From Sphaerochaetaceae bacterium (GTDB lineage Bacteria > Spirochaetota > Spirochaetia > Sphaerochaetales > Sphaerochaetaceae), in NCBI GenBank assembly GCA_028532915.1, contig JAQQAI010000070.1, forward strand, positions 16,568 through 80,567: a stretch of 64,000 bases of DNA, read 5' to 3'. The position numbers were made by a program, and so were the translations under genes. The notes beneath the pieces were generated by a model. That model was not told where the DNA came from. It was given only the letters and a program-made list of their open reading frames with translations, and made no database searches. This document shows positions 60,039-64,000 of this stretch, one piece after another (positions within the stretch are counted from its first letter, which is position 1; every line of letters starts with the position of its first letter).

Positions 60039-61607
60039 ATGAAAAGATATATGTCCTGTATTTTAGTGGTGATGTGTGTTCTGACACTGGGTTTGAGTGC
60101 TGCAAGCTCTTCCGTGATTATTCAGTCTCCTCTCTATTCGAGAGCGGACGATGTTGAGACATCCCTGTCTGCCGATAACTCTTTTGTCGGCCAGCTGGGA
60201 CTGTCCGGTGTCGCATCAAATACGATCGATGAAGTCGAGGTGAGCGAACGGGTGATCAGAGCCATGAGTCAGCCTGACTATCCTATGACCCCGGGAGATC
60301 AGCTTCAGCTGACCTACACCGATGCGAATCAGATGAAAAGTGCTGTAGTTCAGGTAAGCAGTTCTTATAAGATCTCACTTCCCCAGTTCGGTTCGGTCGA
60401 CGTGAATGGTATTAATTTTGAACAGTGCAGGACCGCCATCGAAGATCTGGTTAAAACCTATCTTCCGTTCTCCAATCCTCAAGTCAGTCTGATTCACGTG
60501 GGTTCCTTTTATGTGACAGTCAAAGGGGAGGTCACCAGAACGGTACAGGTTCCCTGCTGGGGACTCTCCCGCCTTTCTGAGGTTCTTTCCTATGCCTCCG
60601 ATTATGCCTCCACACGTAGAGTGCTGGTTACCGGATATCATGGAGAGACGAACGAATATGATCCGTACGCCGCTCTCAGAGAGGGCGATCTTTCTCAGAA
60701 TCCGTTTCTGAAGGCCGGCGATGTAATAACGTTGTTCCCGAGTGACACGACCGTTACTGTTCTCGGAGAGGTCAGACGTCCCGGGACCTACCAGATCGAA
60801 GAAGAACAGACCCTTTCAGAGGTGGTCGCCAGATACGGCAAGGGACTGCTTCCCAGCGGTGACAGCAGAAATTTCACCATCCGCAGATATAATGAAGATC
60901 AGAAGATCGAAGTTCTGAGCGTTCCGGATACTCAGGTTGATTCTTTTATCCTCGAAGATTTCGACACAGTCTTCGTCAACTCTTTTATCCCCGCAACAAA
61001 AGCCGTTTCCATCGAAGGTGCTGTCTCCTTCGAGGATGAGACTACGACCGATATGATATCATCTTCACGTAAGGTCTATTACCAGTTCTATCCGGGCGAG
61101 TCTGTACAGAAGATGCTCCAGAATATCTCTTCCCGGTTCACGAGTGTGAGCGATCTGGCAAACATGTATCTCAAACGGGGAGATACCATCATTCCGATCG
61201 ATGCGGAGAGTCTGCTTCTCGGAGAGAATGTCGAGGATACTTCTTTGACTCTTCAGGAGGGAGACTCTTTCATCGTTCCGTTCAGCCAGCTGTTCGTGCA
61301 TGTTGCAGGCGGAGTCCTGAATCCCGGCACATATCCCTACATACCTGATAAGAATGCTCAATACTACCTTAACCTGGCCGGAGGTTTCGATCCGAGCAAG
61401 AACAGAAACGGGTCGTTCTCGGTTTTGGACAAGGATGGTAATCGTCTTGATACTGATTCGGTGATTCCTCCCGAATCTATCGTGACCGCTAAACTGAATA
61501 CATTTCAGGCAGTGAACGGTCTGAACCTTGCCACCACCGTTACCATCACATCTCTGGTTGCCACGATCGTCGCGATCATCGTAGATATTGCCAGCCTTAG
61601 TGATTAA
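60039..61607 (+). CDS. Polysaccharide biosynthesis/export protein (Wza/KpsD-like, SLBB domains)
   Basis: A 522-residue exported protein. The signal peptide (about 1-20, ending LGLSA) has no clear lipobox, unlike E. coli Wza. A Poly_export domain (YPMTPGDQLQLTY to VSLIHVGSFYVTVKGEV, about residues 81-165) is followed by SLBB-like repeats (VTVLGEVRRPGTYQI, about 237; VHVAGGVLNPGTYPY, about 420). A hydrophobic helix (about residues 495-520) ends the protein. It should form the outer-membrane or periplasmic channel for an exopolysaccharide. The chain-length/kinase gene follows 17 bases downstream. Confidence 0.88.
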   Translation: MKRYMSCILVVMCVLTLGLSAASSSVIIQSPLYSRADDVETSLSADNSFVGQLGLSGVASNTIDEVEVSERVIRAMSQPDYPMTPGDQLQLTYTDANQMKSAVVQVSSSYKISLPQFGSVDVNGINFEQCRTAIEDLVKTYLPFSNPQVSLIHVGSFYVTVKGEVTRTVQVPCWGLSRLSEVLSYASDYASTRRVLVTGYHGETNEYDPYAALREGDLSQNPFLKAGDVITLFPSDTTVTVLGEVRRPGTYQIEEEQTLSEVVARYGKGLLPSGDSRNFTIRRYNEDQKIEVLSVPDTQVDSFILEDFDTVFVNSFIPATKAVSIEGAVSFEDETTTDMISSSRKVYYQFYPGESVQKMLQNISSRFTSVSDLANMYLKRGDTIIPIDAESLLLGENVEDTSLTLQEGDSFIVPFSQLFVHVAGGVLNPGTYPYIPDKNAQYYLNLAGGFDPSKNRNGSFSVLDKDGNRLDTDSVIPPESIVTAKLNTFQAVNGLNLATTVTITSLVATIVAIIVDIASLSD

Positions 61608-61624
61608 TTTTAGGAGATATTATA

Positions 61625-64000
61625 TTGGATACGTTTACTGAAACACCGAATGAATACGATAGAGAGCAGGAAGGGTTGAGTATCACCGAACTACTTCACA
61701 TCCTGAAGGTCCGGTTTATCTGGATAGTTATCACGTTCGTGGTAGTAATGGCGGGAGCTGTCGCATATCTTCAGACTGTCACGCCCATGTATGAATCAGA
61801 AGTCACTCTTCTCGTCGATTCTCTGGAGAAGGGGACTGATATTGAGAGTATGCTGCTGGGGCAGAATACTCAGAATATATCGACTGAAGTCGAACTGACT
61901 TTGAGCAGGACTAATATCAATCAGGCTCTGGAGCGGTTGGATCTGAGCGAATATGTCACTGAAGACGGAGAGTCGTACACTGATCCCGCAGTACTCGGGA
62001 ATATCAAAGAGAGAACAAGCGTCACTACAGTGAAAGACACCAACATAGTCAGGATAACCGTGAGGGATCAGAACAAGGTCTTCGCCCGTGACTTCGCCAA
62101 CGCCATAGCCGAAAGTTATGATGATCTTCTCGGATCGATCGCGAGGAATTCCAAAACCGTCCAGAAGGAATTCATCCAGTCTCAGATCCCTCTGAACGAG
62201 CAGGAGCTCAAGCGGGCTGCAGATCAGCTGGGAACCTTCCGTGAAGAAAGCAACTATATTCAGCTCAGCGACAAAAGCAAACTGCTGAGCGAGAAGATCG
62301 CTTATTTTCAGTTGCGCAGAGAGCCGCTGATGCTTCAGAAGCAGGAAGCTGTGATCACATCGAACGGCTATCGGGCAGTGATGGATGCCTCGGAAGGGAT
62401 GTATCTATCTTCACAGCAGATCAGAGAGGATGAGAAGCTCTTATCTATCCTGGAATCCTATGAGAATCTTCTGAAAGAGATGGTTCTGTATGAAGCGATC
62501 GCCGAAGGAGTCCCTGAAAACAGTGTCCGTCTGTACGAACTCGAAAATTCTCTGAGCATCTCGGAAAAGGATATGCTCGACAGGATCACAACCCTCCTCG
62601 CCCCGATCAATCCTGTTGATTCCTCTGTAGCTCTCGCTGCAAGAGAATACGGTAAGGTGTTCCATCAGCTGCTTCTCACGGAAGCGGAGATAGAGGTTCT
62701 TTCCGGAATAGAATCTTCGTTTGCCGAAGAATTGTCCCAACTGCCTCAGCTCGAGCGGACATTGCTGGATCTTCAGCGTGAAGTGGAAGTGTATGAAGCT
62801 CTGAGGATGCGCCTTATGGAACTCCTTGAAGAGGTGAGAATCGCGGAAGCCGCCGTAGTAGGCTCGGTGACCGTCGTCGATCCCGCTATGATAAAGGATA
62901 TTCCGGTCAGCCCCAACGTGATGCTGATCCTTGCTGTTGCCGTACTTCTCGGTGTCGCTCTGGGAGTCCTTCTGGCAATTTTGCGGGAGATGGCCGATAT
63001 CACGATCAAAGACGAGTCGGTGATCAAAAAGATCGTCGGTCCAACCAGTCCTCTTCTCGGGTGGATCCCCCTGATGTCGTATGACAATGAAGAAGAGTAT
63101 CCTTCCCTCATAGTCAACAACAGTCCTCTATCGTTCGAATCCGAGCGTTATAAACTCATAGCGAACAACATCACATTCGGAACACTGCAGCAGAGTCAGC
63201 GCGTATTCAGTATCACCAGTGCCGGAATGGGGGAAGGTAAGACGACAGTGGCGATCAATATAGCGACATCCATGGCGATGAATGGTCAGAAAGTCCTTCT
63301 GATCGACGGAGACCTGCGGCTGCCTCAGGTGGGTGCTTTCTTCAATCACCGCAAAGCTCCTAGCGGACTTGTTGATGTCATCACCAAAGGAATTCCCGTC
63401 GAACAGGTTATCGTTCAGCCTCTGAAGAAGGTCTCCACATTGCACCTCCTTCCGCCCGGAGTACTGCCGCCGCTTCCTTCGGCGATCTTTAATTCGCCGC
63501 AATACGTTGCCCTCATTGATTATCTGCTTGATACATACGATTACATTCTCATAGATACACCGCCACTGCTGTTCGCTTCGGAACTCATGGCTATCGCAAA
63601 GCATGTTGACGGTCTTGCCATCAACGTCAGAGCGGGAATCACCACCAAAGGAGCCCTGCAGGAGCTCGTGGATAACCTGAATCTCGGTGGAGTCAATATT
63701 CTTGGTGTCATCTTCAACGGAGTGATCGAATCGAAAATGGGAGGTCACTATTCGGGCGGACGCTATTACGCATACCGCGGATATTCGTATACCAAGAGGT
63801 ACTACAGTGACCGTTATGATTCCTCCGAAAAGAAAGAGGGGAAAAAGCAGACTTCCTACAGAACCAAAGGCGGCTACAGAAAGAACTTCCTTAAGGATCT
63901 GGCAAAGAGAGAGCAGGACCGGCATCTCGGGACTGTCGTTCCAATCTATCCGTATCTGGACAAGGTCGATCCCTTCGCCGATGTCGACGGCGGCAAAGTG
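61625..64000 (+). CDS. Polysaccharide co-polymerase / bacterial tyrosine kinase (Wzz-Wzc type), 3' end cut
   Basis: The frame opens with TTG at 61625, 7 bases after AGGAGA, and stays open to the window end (792 codons). It has an N-terminal Wzz domain with membrane segments at about 33-52 and 435-457, a long coiled-coil region between, and a cytosolic BY-kinase (Walker A AGMGEGKTTV at about 532, Walker A' LLIDGDLRLPQ, Walker B YILIDTPPLL). A tyrosine cluster (nine Tyr between residues 709 and 731) follows. In most BY-kinases this cluster ends the protein; here at least 60 more residues follow. It controls polymer length and export with the gene at 60039. Confidence 0.9.
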   Translation, partial: MDTFTETPNEYDREQEGLSITELLHILKVRFIWIVITFVVVMAGAVAYLQTVTPMYESEVTLLVDSLEKGTDIESMLLGQNTQNISTEVELTLSRTNINQALERLDLSEYVTEDGESYTDPAVLGNIKERTSVTTVKDTNIVRITVRDQNKVFARDFANAIAESYDDLLGSIARNSKTVQKEFIQSQIPLNEQELKRAADQLGTFREESNYIQLSDKSKLLSEKIAYFQLRREPLMLQKQEAVITSNGYRAVMDASEGMYLSSQQIREDEKLLSILESYENLLKEMVLYEAIAEGVPENSVRLYELENSLSISEKDMLDRITTLLAPINPVDSSVALAAREYGKVFHQLLLTEAEIEVLSGIESSFAEELSQLPQLERTLLDLQREVEVYEALRMRLMELLEEVRIAEAAVVGSVTVVDPAMIKDIPVSPNVMLILAVAVLLGVALGVLLAILREMADITIKDESVIKKIVGPTSPLLGWIPLMSYDNEEEYPSLIVNNSPLSFESERYKLIANNITFGTLQQSQRVFSITSAGMGEGKTTVAINIATSMAMNGQKVLLIDGDLRLPQVGAFFNHRKAPSGLVDVITKGIPVEQVIVQPLKKVSTLHLLPPGVLPPLPSAIFNSPQYVALIDYLLDTYDYILIDTPPLLFASELMAIAKHVDGLAINVRAGITTKGALQELVDNLNLGGVNILGVIFNGVIESKMGGHYSGGRYYAYRGYSYTKRYYSDRYDSSEKKEGKKQTSYRTKGGYRKNFLKDLAKREQDRHLGTVVPIYPYLDKVDPFADVDGGKV

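Noticed and set aside
1..64000. CRISPR arrays, insertion sequences, prophage, rRNA or tRNA genes
   Set aside because: Looked for repeated spacers, transposase or integrase motifs and tRNA-like cloverleafs by eye. None was found; a tRNA scan would be needed to exclude tRNA genes firmly.

Overview
The window looks like a chromosomal segment of a fermentative spirochaete. A free-living Sphaerochaeta-like organism is my best guess; this is an inference from gene content, not a database match. The pointers are many sugar and nucleoside ABC importers whose binding proteins end their signal peptides in FA-QG or FA-GG, oxygen-sensitive enzymes (class III ribonucleotide reductase, several radical SAM proteins), a VIT/ferritin iron transporter, and no motility genes. 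No rRNA, tRNA, CRISPR array, insertion sequence or prophage was seen. All large genes appear intact; the two edge genes are cut by the window.

Layout. 1-2077: end-cut RND/MMPL membrane protein. 2211-3875: UPF0303 protein and iron alcohol dehydrogenase. 3876-8727: hybrid histidine kinase plus HD-GYP response regulator. 8875-9862: two paralogous small HTH proteins around an AT-rich spacer rich in inverted repeats. 10019-11602: membrane-anchored endonuclease/exonuclease/phosphatase-fold protein and an orphan. 11886-13505: ferritin-like protein, possible TIR-fold protein, GNAT acetyltransferase. 13580-16022: ribulokinase and a KDPG-aldolase-like protein lacking its catalytic residues. 16193-24328: an oligosaccharide ABC importer with a GH65 phosphorylase/beta-phosphoglucomutase fusion, then a LacI regulator and PHP phosphatase. 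24589-30311: a second carbohydrate operon (dehydrogenase, epimerase, ribose-type ABC importer). 30450-32860: the three-gene AmmeMemoRadiSam set. 32857-38220: exported protein, second RND protein, DEAD-box helicase. 38350-41689: a cobalamin riboswitch in front of nrdD-nrdG and a small HTH-like gene. 41690-43697: DUF2804 and aldo/keto reductase. 43806-46156: yqeC and an XdhC-YqeB fusion (selenium-dependent molybdenum hydroxylase maturation). 46158-52164: VIT transporter, trpR-trpB, gcvT, a HxxxD acyltransferase with a DUF6320 partner. 52169-54988: trkA-trkH. 55083-59827: nucleoside-type importer with BMP-family binding protein. 60039-64000: start of an exopolysaccharide locus.

How the parts fit. 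Disaccharide taken in by the 16193-19520 importer can be phosphorolysed and converted to glucose 6-phosphate by one fused protein. Binding-protein genes are followed by stem-loops that should raise their expression over the permease or ATPase genes. The riboswitch on nrdDG implies a B12-dependent ribonucleotide reductase elsewhere in the genome. TrpR-TrpB without TrpA suggests indole salvage. All six convergent gene pairs in the window abut or nearly abut (overlap of 4 to gap of 14 bases), so their transcripts must overlap or end inside genes.

The observations I would follow first are the riboswitch-nrdDG arrangement, the catalytically altered aldolase-like protein, the AmmeMemoRadiSam operon, the XdhC-YqeB fusion, the promoter-operator of the HTH gene at 9862, and the probable CTG-started membrane anchor at 11062.
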